DNA of 64,000 nt from assembly GCF_042649045.1 (NCBI RefSeq), contig NZ_JBHSEF010000009.1, positions 248,001-312,000 of the forward strand. Reading direction: 5' to 3'. The translations under genes and the position numbers were made by a program. The notes beneath the pieces are model-generated. The model was not told where the DNA came from. It ran no database searches and saw only the letters and a list, made by a program, of their open reading frames with translations. The stretch comes from Chryseomicrobium palamuruense (lineage in GTDB: Bacteria > Bacillota > Bacilli > Bacillales_A > Planococcaceae). Positions 43,199 to 51,332 of the stretch are shown here, piece after piece. Numbering within the stretch: the first letter of the stretch is position 1; each line of letters opens with the position of its first letter.

Positions 43199-43519
43199 CT
43201 ATTTATTTACGATGAGAATCAGCTTTCCATTATCAAGCTCTTCCTCAGCTGTTTCGGCTTCTGCTTCGGTTAATCCGGCAGCATGCATATCGCTTCGAAG
43301 CTGATCTCCTCGTTTACTAAACGCATTTTTCATAGATTTAAAAAACCCTTGCTCACTCATTCCGACTTTTTCAGTATCAAGAACGTCTGCAATATGACCT
43401 TCTCTGTCTTTTGAGTGGGCGAATAAGTACATTTCATCTCTTGAGTGTCCCTGTGCCTCTAGTTCTTCAACTTTTTGCTTCGCTTGTACAGCATTTTCTA
43501 ATGTGTATTTGATAGCCAT
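43199..43519 (-). CDS. YflT-family general stress protein
   Basis: 106 residues of the YflT (general stress protein 17M-like) family: AVQAKQKVEELEAQGHSRDE, MYLFAHSKDRE, a middle MSEQGFFKSMKNAFSKRGDQL and GKLILIVNK at the end. It is soluble; the function is unknown. GGAGGG precedes the ATG. A GTTTAG-N13-GGGTAA promoter 40 bases upstream fits sigma-B control, as for YflT in Bacillus subtilis. Confidence 0.85.
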   Translation of the reverse strand: MAIKYTLENAVQAKQKVEELEAQGHSRDEMYLFAHSKDREGHIADVLDTEKVGMSEQGFFKSMKNAFSKRGDQLRSDMHAAGLTEAEAETAEEELDNGKLILIVNK

Positions 43520-43558
43520 ATGTTGAATCCCTCCAATGAATATGTGTCTATTTAGTAT

Positions 43559-43583
43559 TTACCCGCTTATTTATTTGCTAAAC
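43559..43583 (-). promoter_or_regulatory. Sigma-B-type promoter (YflT gene)
   Basis: On the minus strand: GTTTAG, 13 bases, GGGTAA, one mismatch from GTTTAW-N13-GGGWAW. Confidence 0.75.
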
Positions 43584-43646
43584 CAAATAACTTTTCAAAA
43601 GAGGAGTTTTCAGATTAAACTGATAGAAAGAATGGAGGATGAACAA

Positions 43647-44507
43647 ATGACATTTTCAATTGTTGGCTTTGATGAGAAGACGGGAGAACTGGGCGTGGCC
43701 GTGGCTTCAAAATTTTTAGCGGTAGGTGCAGTTGTGCCATTTGCAAAAGCAGGAGTCGGAGCGATTGCTACACAATCGTTAGCGAATCTTTCCTATGGAG
43801 TACAAGGGCTTGAGCTGTTAGAAAAAGGACATACACCTAAAGAAGTGATGGAGAAATTAACGTCGGGTGATGAAGGTCACGCATGGAGACAAGTGGGTAT
43901 AGTAGATGCGACTGGGCAAAGTGCTACATATACGGGTGATGACTGCTATAGCTGGGCGGGAGGCGCCGCTGGAAAAAATTACGCGGCACAAGGAAACATT
44001 CTCGTAAGTCAGCAAGTAGTGGAACAGATGGAAGCTACATTTGAACAAACGGAAGGAACACTTGCCGAGCGCTTGCTTGCCGCTCTGATGGCTGGTGATT
44101 CTGCGGGGGGAGATAGTCGAGGACGACAGTCTGCTGCTCTTCTTGTTGTCAAGGAAGGCGGAAGTTATGGTGGGTACACCGATCGCTATATCGACTTACG
44201 GGTAGATGATCATGAAGACCCTGTGCAAGAAGTAGGGAGACTATTAAGACTTCGTAATTTATATTTTGAAAAGACAAAAGCAGAAGACGTACTCGAGTTA
44301 TCTGAAGATCAAGTGACGCGTGCGGGCAACTATTTGTATACACTTGGATATGTGAAAGATGAAAAGTCTTCGAAAGAAGATATTATCGAAGCGCTTCAAA
44401 CGTATCAACATACTGAAAACTTTGATGAACGTGTACAAGAAAAAGGGAAGATTGATCGTCTTGTTTTTGAGTTTCTGGAAGAACAGGCGCGTACGTTTAC
44501 ACAATAA
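43647..44507 (+). CDS. DUF1028 family protein (Ntn-hydrolase-like)
   Basis: 286 residues. The N-terminal ~205 residues are DUF1028: MTFSIVGFDEKTGELGVAVASK, VGAIATQSLANLSYG, then GDSAGGDSRGRQSAALLVV. A C-terminal helical part with a peptidoglycan-binding-like repeat shape (ELSEDQVTRAGNYLYTLGY) follows. The fold is related to Ntn-hydrolases; the substrate is unknown. I chose the ATG at 43647 because GGAGGATG is well spaced; the frame is open further back. It stands just before the amidotransferase-like gene. Confidence 0.85.
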   Translation: MTFSIVGFDEKTGELGVAVASKFLAVGAVVPFAKAGVGAIATQSLANLSYGVQGLELLEKGHTPKEVMEKLTSGDEGHAWRQVGIVDATGQSATYTGDDCYSWAGGAAGKNYAAQGNILVSQQVVEQMEATFEQTEGTLAERLLAALMAGDSAGGDSRGRQSAALLVVKEGGSYGGYTDRYIDLRVDDHEDPVQEVGRLLRLRNLYFEKTKAEDVLELSEDQVTRAGNYLYTLGYVKDEKSSKEDIIEALQTYQHTENFDERVQEKGKIDRLVFEFLEEQARTFTQ

Positions 44508-44561
44508 AACATCCGGGTAAACAGTAGCATTGCTCACAGCAATGAAGAAAGGATGTTATAT

Positions 44562-45314
44562 ATGGTGAAGCCACTTATTGGTATATCAGCAGAAATGTCA
44601 AAAAATCAAGATCACTTTTGGTTACCGTTTGTCTACGTACAAACTGTATTAAAATATGGCGGACTGCCTTTAATGATCCCTGTCATGGGAGATGAAAATT
44701 TAGATGAGTTATCACTTCGCTTGGACGGATTGTTTATCACAGGTGGCGAAGATATTGACCCTTCCTATTACGGAGAAAATCCACATTTGAAGCTTGGGAA
44801 GATTGCTCCTGAAATCGATCAGATGGAATCTGAGCTAGTCAAACGAATGTTGGAACTCGACAAGCCGTATATCGGTGTATGCCGGGGGCTTCATATGTTA
44901 AATGTTGTTCAAGGCGGATCAATGTATCAAGACATTCATGCTCAACGGGAAGAAGAGTCCTATCTGCATCTTCAGCAAGGACCTCGTACGTATCGCTCAC
45001 ACGAAGTGGAACTAGAGCCGGATTCGAAAATCGGGAAACTAATTGGACTAGAAAAGTTCCGAGTAAACTCTTTCCATCATCAAGCCTGTAATGAAATCGG
45101 ACGAGACTTAGAAGTTGTAGCTCGCGCTACGGATGGAATTATTGAAGCAATGGAAAGTAAGACGCATTCCTTTGCGTTTGGTTTCCAGTGGCATCCGGAA
45201 GAATTTGCAATGGATGGTGACGAACATTCTGGAAACCTTTTCGATGCCTTCATTAAACAAGCAGTTAAACGTCGAAATGAAATTGACGATTCGAAGAAAC
45301 GAGACCGACAATAA
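44562..45314 (+). CDS. Gamma-glutamyl-GABA hydrolase family (class I amidotransferase-like)
   Basis: 250 residues of the peptidase C26/PuuD family. Nucleophile Cys in GVCRGLHMLN (near residue 107), catalytic His and Glu in FGFQWHPEEF, and the DIDPSYYGE stretch before them. It hydrolyses gamma-glutamyl amides such as gamma-glutamyl-GABA. The ATG at 44562 is 8 bases after AAAGGA; an ATG at 44553 is too close. A terminator follows. No putrescine genes are near, so the substrate is inferred from the family. Confidence 0.88.
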   Translation: MVKPLIGISAEMSKNQDHFWLPFVYVQTVLKYGGLPLMIPVMGDENLDELSLRLDGLFITGGEDIDPSYYGENPHLKLGKIAPEIDQMESELVKRMLELDKPYIGVCRGLHMLNVVQGGSMYQDIHAQREEESYLHLQQGPRTYRSHEVELEPDSKIGKLIGLEKFRVNSFHHQACNEIGRDLEVVARATDGIIEAMESKTHSFAFGFQWHPEEFAMDGDEHSGNLFDAFIKQAVKRRNEIDDSKKRDRQ

Positions 45315-45322
45315 CACCAACC

Positions 45323-45355
45323 AACTGCATCTCCTTGAGAGGTGCAGTTTTTTTG
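45323..45355 (+). terminator. Rho-independent terminator
   Basis: The stem AACTGCA / TGCAGTT with an inner CTC/GAG pair is followed by TTTTTTT. Confidence 0.85.
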
Positions 45356-45515
45356 CAAGGTGAAGGGTTTCAAGAAGTTTGTGATAGTGAGAGGGATCTA
45401 GGTAAGTGGCGTACTAAAAATCAGTCTTTTGAATGAGAGTATATCCGAAGCAATTGCATGGACGTTCTAGTATGATAAGAAAGGAGCGAATACTTACATT
45501 AAGGAAGTGACACAT

Positions 45516-46007
45516 ATGGATGCAGTATCTCAATTTAAACAAGCACTGGGAAATTATCCAACAGGAGTAACGGTTGTTACTGCCAATGATCCACAAGGGA
45601 ATCCGATTGGAATGACTGTGAACTCATTCGCATCGGTCTCTATCGATCCACTATTGATCTTATGGTCGATTGACAGGAATGCGTACCATTTTGATGCATT
45701 TACACAAGCAAAGACATTTAACGTCAACATATTAGCAGCAGATCAAAGCGATGTTTGTATGCTTTTCGCTAGCCGTGTAGAAGATCGTTTTGGCAAATGT
45801 GAATGGCACAACGGAACAAATGGCGTTGCCGTGTTGAAAAATGTGGCTTCTCAACTCGAGTGCAACGTGTACAATACTGTCGACGCAGGCGATCATATCA
45901 TTTTAATTGGTGAAGTGACGAGCATCGTCAATGAAGAGAAGGAACCTCTTCTTTACCACAAACGCCTCTTCGGAAAAATTCCAGATGCGTTTTACCAACA
46001 ATCATAA
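45516..46007 (+). CDS. Flavin reductase-domain protein
   Basis: 163 residues of the flavin-reductase-like FMN-binding split barrel: FKQALGNYPTGVTVVTAND, GMTVNSFASVSIDPLLILWSID, then FGKCEW and HIILIGEV. It reduces free flavin with NAD(P)H, usually for a monooxygenase; no monooxygenase is nearby. The ATG at 45516 has AAGGAAG 8 bases upstream; a GTG at 45507 is in frame. Confidence 0.85.
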   Translation: MDAVSQFKQALGNYPTGVTVVTANDPQGNPIGMTVNSFASVSIDPLLILWSIDRNAYHFDAFTQAKTFNVNILAADQSDVCMLFASRVEDRFGKCEWHNGTNGVAVLKNVASQLECNVYNTVDAGDHIILIGEVTSIVNEEKEPLLYHKRLFGKIPDAFYQQS

Positions 46008-46021
46008 GTGATAGGATACAA

Positions 46022-46056
46022 ACAACCCATGATGCACCTGCGTCATGGGTTTTGAT
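46022..46056 (+). terminator. Rho-independent terminator
   Basis: The stem AACCCATGA / TCATGGGTT is followed by TTGATGTG. The T tract is short. Confidence 0.7.
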
Positions 46057-46071
46057 GTGTCTTGATGGCCC

Positions 46072-46734
46072 TTATAACTCCAGCCCGTTCGGCTTTTTCC
46101 ATTTTCGTCGTCGCTTCCGCCACAGAACAATTAAATAGATCAATAATGCTACGACAGCAACACCTACTAATGAAAATTGTTCAATGGATGCTTCGAGAAT
46201 TCCTTCCGATACTAAGGCAAGAAGTAGAAAGAAAATGAAGTTTCCGAGTGCCGTTGCCAAAATGAAGGGCAGAAAGCGAACGTGACTTAAGCCCGCTGCC
46301 AAGTTTACCAGGCTTGTCGGGATGAAGGGGATGATTCGTGCTTGAAACACATAGATAAAGCCATTGTCATTTAACGAATGGAGAATTGGCTTTGGAATTT
46401 TCCGCGCAACGAGATCATCGAACAGATAGCGGACTCCATAGAAAATGAAAGCGGAAGATAGAATGCTCGCCAACCAGCTCCATAAAAAGCCTGGAATGAG
46501 ACCAAAAATCAAAACATTAATTGAAATGACCAAAAGTAAAGGGAAAATAGTAAACGTGTGCTGAATCAACATAATTAAAAAGGTTAATAATAAGGTTGTC
46601 GGTAGGTTTCTAGCTAAATAGCTTTGCGCTTTCTCCGTCTCGCCATTAAATAGATAGGAAAACAGGTCGAAGTGCAAATAAAGTAGCCATGTGATGAGTA
46701 GTAAAGCAGGGAGAGTAATTACCAATTTTTTCAT
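46072..46734 (-). CDS. VTT-domain (TVP38/TMEM64, DedA-related) membrane protein
   Basis: About 220 residues with five or six helices. The VTT core includes FLWSWLASILSSAFIFYGVR, then RIIPFIPTSLVNLAAGLS and FILATALGN, which match TVP38/TMEM64 proteins. The basic C-terminus RKRRRKWKKP faces the cytoplasm. DedA-related proteins move lipids such as undecaprenyl phosphate across the membrane; a lipid role is inferred. The ATG at 46734 (MKKLVITLP) has TGAGGTG upstream; the 30 codons before it have no site. Confidence 0.8.
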   Translation of the reverse strand: MKKLVITLPALLLITWLLYLHFDLFSYLFNGETEKAQSYLARNLPTTLLLTFLIMLIQHTFTIFPLLLVISINVLIFGLIPGFLWSWLASILSSAFIFYGVRYLFDDLVARKIPKPILHSLNDNGFIYVFQARIIPFIPTSLVNLAAGLSHVRFLPFILATALGNFIFFLLLALVSEGILEASIEQFSLVGVAVVALLIYLIVLWRKRRRKWKKPNGLEL

Positions 46735-46872
46735 AGCGCACCTCAGGTCTTCTATTCTTTCCATCATAGCATGCTTTTTTGAAAGAATTAGGAAATATGT
46801 ATCGTTTTTCGAAAAGTTCGTCAATTTGTCGAAATCGGGTGGTAAAATGAAATCAAAAAACCGAGGTGACCC

Positions 46873-48345
46873 ATGAAACGAAAAATCACTTGGATGGCCG
46901 CCATCCTACTAGCATTCAGCTTATTTGGCGAACATTCACAAGCAGAAGCATCTACAGATTATACACATATCCGAAATGCAGCGAATAGTATTTTGTCGGA
47001 TTCACGCTTTCAACGATCCAATACATCTGTCACGATTCGGAAGGCAAGTACAGGAGAGATTGTGTACTTCTTTCATCCGGATAAAGCTGTAACGCCTGCG
47101 TCAACAATGAAATTGATGACAGGAGCGAGCGCCCTTGGCTTACTAGGTGAAGATCACCGTTTTACGACATCCATGTGGACAAATGGGAAGAAAGTATCGA
47201 AAACGTTGCACGGCAATTTGTATTTAAAGGGTCAAGGAGATCCGACACTACTCAAAGCAGATTTAACGAACTTTGCAAAACAACTGAAAGCTCAAGGCAT
47301 CGTTCGCATCAACGGAAGCATCGTTGGTGACGATACGTGGTTTGATTCGCAACGAACAACCGGTGCTATTCAAAAAGAAGATGAGCCGTATTATTATGCC
47401 GCTCAAATTTCCGGGTTAACCATTTCCCCAAGTACAGATTACGATGCCGGGTCGATGATCGTTAGTGCGTCACCGGGTGCTGTCGGTGGACGAGCGAAAG
47501 TGTCTCTTGAACCTATGACAAGTGTGGTGAGTGTGAGTAATCAAACGAAGACGGTACCTAGAGGATACGCGAATACGGTGAAAATTACACGTAAGTCGGG
47601 TACAAACACCATTGTAATTACCGGAAATATTCCGGTAGGTGCAGGAACGAAAAAAGAATGGATCTCGGTTTCCAATCCAACTGCCTATACATTAGATGTC
47701 TTCAAACGAGCATTGCTTGCGGAAGGCATTCATTTTGCTCCAGGACAAGGGAAGGTTGTAACAGGTAGTGTCCCAACGTTTGCGACACCTCTAGCAGAGA
47801 AGAAATCGCAGACATTGAAGCAGTTGTTACCGGTCTATATGAAACTAAGCAACAATACGATCGCGGAGACGCTCGTTAAAGAAATGGGCCAGAAAGTAAA
47901 TGGAGAAGGAAGCTGGTCAGCAGGTATCGAAGCCATGCGTACATATGGTACATCGATTGGATTGGATATGAGCCAGTGGCGTTTCGAGGACGGTTCTGGG
48001 TTATCCTATAGCAACCGACTGACCTCCCGACAAGTGAGTGAACTTCTCTACGCAGTCCGTCAAGAGTCATGGTCAAACACCTTTGTTCACTCTCTTCCGG
48101 TCGGTGGTGTAAACAATCGCATTACCGGTGGAACGCTCCGCTACCGTTTAGACACAACGGCGACACGTGGAATCACGAAAGCGAAGACGGGAAGTTTACG
48201 AAATACGAAGGCACTCGCGGGCTATACGAAAACAGCCGACGGGGAAGAACTGATTTTCACGATTCTTACGGATCGTAACCCAACGAACATGATTCCACTG
48301 ATCGACCGTTTGGTCATCTCCATATCAAATGCAAAACGCAAATAA
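46873..48345 (+). CDS. D-alanyl-D-alanine carboxypeptidase/endopeptidase (PBP4, S13 family)
   Basis: 490 residues. A signal peptide (1-25, cut after QAEA) is followed by a class C penicillin-binding fold: SxxK motif PASTMKLMTG (Ser near residue 77), SxN motif KLSNNTIAE, and KTG in TKAKTGSLRN. The insert between SxxK and SxN (about 100-300) is typical of S13. It trims or opens peptidoglycan cross-links outside the cell; DacC of Bacillus subtilis is the nearest known type. CGAGGTGA precedes the ATG. It is single and followed by a terminator. Confidence 0.9.
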   Translation: MKRKITWMAAILLAFSLFGEHSQAEASTDYTHIRNAANSILSDSRFQRSNTSVTIRKASTGEIVYFFHPDKAVTPASTMKLMTGASALGLLGEDHRFTTSMWTNGKKVSKTLHGNLYLKGQGDPTLLKADLTNFAKQLKAQGIVRINGSIVGDDTWFDSQRTTGAIQKEDEPYYYAAQISGLTISPSTDYDAGSMIVSASPGAVGGRAKVSLEPMTSVVSVSNQTKTVPRGYANTVKITRKSGTNTIVITGNIPVGAGTKKEWISVSNPTAYTLDVFKRALLAEGIHFAPGQGKVVTGSVPTFATPLAEKKSQTLKQLLPVYMKLSNNTIAETLVKEMGQKVNGEGSWSAGIEAMRTYGTSIGLDMSQWRFEDGSGLSYSNRLTSRQVSELLYAVRQESWSNTFVHSLPVGGVNNRITGGTLRYRLDTTATRGITKAKTGSLRNTKALAGYTKTADGEELIFTILTDRNPTNMIPLIDRLVISISNAKRK

Positions 48346-48352
48346 ATAATCA

Positions 48353-48400
48353 CTGCATGTTCTTCTATTCTCACAGAAGGACATGTAGTTTTTTTTATAG
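48353..48400 (+). terminator. Rho-independent terminator
   Basis: The imperfect stem ACTGCATGTTCTTCT / AGAAGGACATGTAGT is followed by TTTTTTTT. Confidence 0.85.
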
Positions 48401-48464
48401 GAGCTGAAACAGAAGTTTTCCAAAAATAAGCAGGAATCGAGTCGGTCTTGTCGAATAGTATATT

Positions 48465-48478
48465 GTAAGCGTTTTCAA
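48465..48478. promoter_or_regulatory. Perfect cre (CcpA) site of the lysine operon
   Basis: TGTAAGCGTTTTCA fits every position of the cre consensus TGWAARCGYTWNCW. It lies 22 bases before the dehydrogenase start, where CcpA would block transcription when a preferred sugar is present. Confidence 0.85.
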
Positions 48479-48500
48479 ACATCTTGAAAAGAGGGATACA

Positions 48501-49973
48501 ATGAAACTAGCACACTTTATCGGCGGAGAATGGATGGACGGAGCGTCGCACAAAGACGTTCTGAATCCAGCAACAGGAGAAGTACTTGCAGAAGTACCAA
48601 TGGCAGATGCAGATGTGGTCGCTCAAGCAGTTGAACAGGCGAAAGCTGCGCAAAAACAATGGGCAAAAGTACCAGCACCGAAGCGCGCCCAGTACTTGTA
48701 TGCCATCGGACGACTGATGGAAGAACGCAAAGAACACCTCTCGCAGGTACTGACGAAAGAAATGGGTAAAGTGATCGAAGAAGGGCGTGGCGAGGTCCAA
48801 GAAGGAATCGACATGGCCTATTATATGGCAGGCGAAGGGCGCCGATTATTTGGTGAAACCACGCCTTCTGAGCTTGCAGATAAATTTGCGATGAGCGTTC
48901 GCGCGCCAATTGGTGTCGTTGGACTGATCACGCCGTGGAACTTTCCGGTAGCTATAGCTACGTGGAAGTCATTCCCGGCACTTGTTGCAGGAAACACATT
49001 CTTATGGAAGCCAGCAACAGAAACGCCAATGATGGCGTACGAAATGGCAAAAATCTTTGAAGAAGTGGGACTTCCAAAAGGCGTTGCCAACGTCGTATTT
49101 GGTTCCGGGTCTGATGTTGGAACCGCAATGATTGAGCATCCGGATGTGAAAGTAATTTCGTTCACCGGGTCAACGGATACAGGAAGCAAAGTAGCGGAAC
49201 TAGGTGGCCGCCACTTGAAAAAAGTATCGCTTGAAATGGGTGGGAAGAACGCGGTCATTGTTATGGATGACGCGAACCTTGACCTAGCAGTGGACGGGAT
49301 TCTATGGAGTGCTTTCGGAACAGCGGGACAACGTTGTACGGCATGTAGTCGTGTGATTGTGCATAAAGATGTCAAGAAGCAGCTCGAGGACCGTTTGCTT
49401 GAGAAGATGAAGCATCTGACAATTGGAGACGGAACGGATGAGTCGGTGAAAATAGGGCCGGTCATCAATGCGGGTGCTTTAGAAAAAATTCATAGCTATG
49501 TCGAAATTGGAAAACAAGATGGTGCGAAACTTCTGGCGGGCGGAGAAGTACTTAAAGATGGAAATCTTTCGAAAGGTCACTACTATGCACCAACCCTCTT
49601 TACAGATGTCCCTTGGGATTCCCGTATTGCGCAAGAAGAAATCTTCGGACCGGTCGTATCCATCATTGAAGTGGCATCTCTAGATGAGGCGATTGAAGTG
49701 AACAATAGTGTGAAGTACGGGTTGTCGAGCTCCATCTTCTCACAAGACGTGAACACTATTTTCAAAGCACAGCGAGATCTAGATACAGGAATTGTTTACG
49801 TCAATGCAGGAACGACAGGAGCAGAAATTCACTTGCCATTTGGCGGTACGAAGGGGACAGGAAATGGTCACCGAGATTCCGGGGTAGCTGCACTCGACGT
49901 CTACACAGAATGGAAGAGCATTTATGTCGACTTCAGTGGTAAGCTGCAGCGCGCGCAGATCGACACAGAGTAA
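48501..49973 (+). CDS. Aldehyde dehydrogenase, likely aminoadipate-semialdehyde dehydrogenase
   Basis: 490 residues, NAD(P)-dependent. FVNPATGEVL-like start (VLNPATGEVLAEVP), TPWNFPVAIATWK, LWKPATETP, FTGSTDTGSKV, EMGGKNAVIV with the base Glu, and catalytic C279 in GTAGQRCTAC. General family fit is certain; the substrate is inferred from the neighbour, which makes alpha-aminoadipate delta-semialdehyde from lysine. The enzyme would then yield alpha-aminoadipate. AAAGAGGGA precedes the ATG. It is first in a two-gene operon with a perfect cre site. Confidence 0.85.
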   Translation: MKLAHFIGGEWMDGASHKDVLNPATGEVLAEVPMADADVVAQAVEQAKAAQKQWAKVPAPKRAQYLYAIGRLMEERKEHLSQVLTKEMGKVIEEGRGEVQEGIDMAYYMAGEGRRLFGETTPSELADKFAMSVRAPIGVVGLITPWNFPVAIATWKSFPALVAGNTFLWKPATETPMMAYEMAKIFEEVGLPKGVANVVFGSGSDVGTAMIEHPDVKVISFTGSTDTGSKVAELGGRHLKKVSLEMGGKNAVIVMDDANLDLAVDGILWSAFGTAGQRCTACSRVIVHKDVKKQLEDRLLEKMKHLTIGDGTDESVKIGPVINAGALEKIHSYVEIGKQDGAKLLAGGEVLKDGNLSKGHYYAPTLFTDVPWDSRIAQEEIFGPVVSIIEVASLDEAIEVNNSVKYGLSSSIFSQDVNTIFKAQRDLDTGIVYVNAGTTGAEIHLPFGGTKGTGNGHRDSGVAALDVYTEWKSIYVDFSGKLQRAQIDTE

Positions 49974-50015
49974 GCCAGAACAAATGGGAGAAATCACAAC
50001 AAGGGGGCTAATCAT

Positions 50016-51176
50016 ATGATCGTAGGCGTACTTGGTGCCGGTTTGATGGGGAAAGAAGCGGCAACGGATTTAGTCAAAGGACCCAATGTAGAGAAAGTCA
50101 TTATTGGAGATTTAGATGTCGGGCAAACGGAGATGTTTCAGCAAAAGCTACAAAATCCGAAACTGGAAGTCCGCCATCTGAATGCAAAGGATGACGACTC
50201 GTTAAAATCACTTATTCAAGATTGCGATGTAATTGTCAACGCGCTGTATTATTCATTTAACCAACGCGTGGCGGAACTCGCGATTGAACTCGGCGTGCAT
50301 GCTGTCGACCTAGGTGGTCATATCGGTGGTGCGACCGACTACATTTTAAAACTCGATGAAAAAGCCAAAGAAGCTGGGGTGACGATGATTCCGGATCTAG
50401 GGGTGGCTCCGGGAATGATCAATATCTTGGCTGGGCATGGTGCAAAGAAACTGGATAAGGTCAGCTCGATCAAATTGTATGTCGGTGGGATTCCGGTCGA
50501 ACCAGAAGGTATCTTCAAGTACAATCTCGTGTTTTCGCTCGACGGTGTATTTGATCACTACACTGACAAATCTCACGTCATTCGAAATGGGGAATTTCAA
50601 GAAGTCGATTCTCTGTCGGAGATTGAACCGATTCATTTCGATGGGTTTGACGAGCTGGAAGCTTTCCATACGGCTGGTGGGACCTCGACACTCGGGCATA
50701 CATTTGCAGGTATCGATACGCTAGAATACAAAACGATCCGCTACAAAGGTCATGCTGAGAAGTTCAAGCTACTTGTAGATTTGGGCTTGACGAATAAAGA
50801 GACAACAGTGAATGCAGATGGTCATATTGTTTCTGTACGGGATGTACTTCGGGAAGTGTTAACGCCAAAGCTTCGGTTAGGCGACAAGAAAGATGCTGTT
50901 TTACTGCGTGTCATTGTAGAAGGATTTGAGAGAGAGGACCAGAAGAGTTATCTTTATGAGCTTGTGACGACAAAAGACGAGCTATCTGGTACTACAGCCA
51001 TGGCACGGGCGACAGCGAATACGATTTCCGTCGTTGCTCAAATGATCGGAAATGAAACAATCACGTCTCGTGGCGTTCATCCACCGGAACTTATTGTGCC
51101 TGGTGAACTGTACATTCGAGAAATGGCAGCGCGTGGCGTAGAAATTAAAGAGTACGTTAAAACTGACCAGATGTAA
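50016..51176 (+). CDS. L-lysine 6-dehydrogenase
   Basis: 386 residues of the saccharopine-dehydrogenase fold, with NAD-binding GVLGAGLMGKEAATDLV at the start. VDLGGHIG, PDLGVAPGMINILAGHGA, LYVGGIPVEPEG, FHTAGGTSTL and KTIRYKGHAEK match Geobacillus lysine 6-dehydrogenase closely from end to end. It removes the epsilon-amino group of lysine with NAD+ to give the semialdehyde (cyclising to piperideine-6-carboxylate). Length agrees with that enzyme (about 385). CAAGGGGGC precedes the ATG. It follows the aldehyde dehydrogenase by 42 bases. True saccharopine dehydrogenase is less likely on sequence. Confidence 0.85.
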   Translation: MIVGVLGAGLMGKEAATDLVKGPNVEKVIIGDLDVGQTEMFQQKLQNPKLEVRHLNAKDDDSLKSLIQDCDVIVNALYYSFNQRVAELAIELGVHAVDLGGHIGGATDYILKLDEKAKEAGVTMIPDLGVAPGMINILAGHGAKKLDKVSSIKLYVGGIPVEPEGIFKYNLVFSLDGVFDHYTDKSHVIRNGEFQEVDSLSEIEPIHFDGFDELEAFHTAGGTSTLGHTFAGIDTLEYKTIRYKGHAEKFKLLVDLGLTNKETTVNADGHIVSVRDVLREVLTPKLRLGDKKDAVLLRVIVEGFEREDQKSYLYELVTTKDELSGTTAMARATANTISVVAQMIGNETITSRGVHPPELIVPGELYIREMAARGVEIKEYVKTDQM

Positions 51177-51332
51177 GGGGAGCCCTGCAGCGGCATTGTC
51201 GTTTGCGGGGTTTTGTCGTTTACTGTCTATTTCCCGGGAAATAAAACGAAAAATAATTTTGGATATGCTGTAACTTTCTTCCGGAACTTCTGTCTAATGC
51301 ATTAGAAAACCTAGAAGAAAGAGGGAAAGACA

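Noticed and set aside
45429..45506. Promoter for the flavin reductase with TTGCAT and TATGAT
   Set aside because: The two boxes are only 11 bases apart, too close for a sigma-A promoter.
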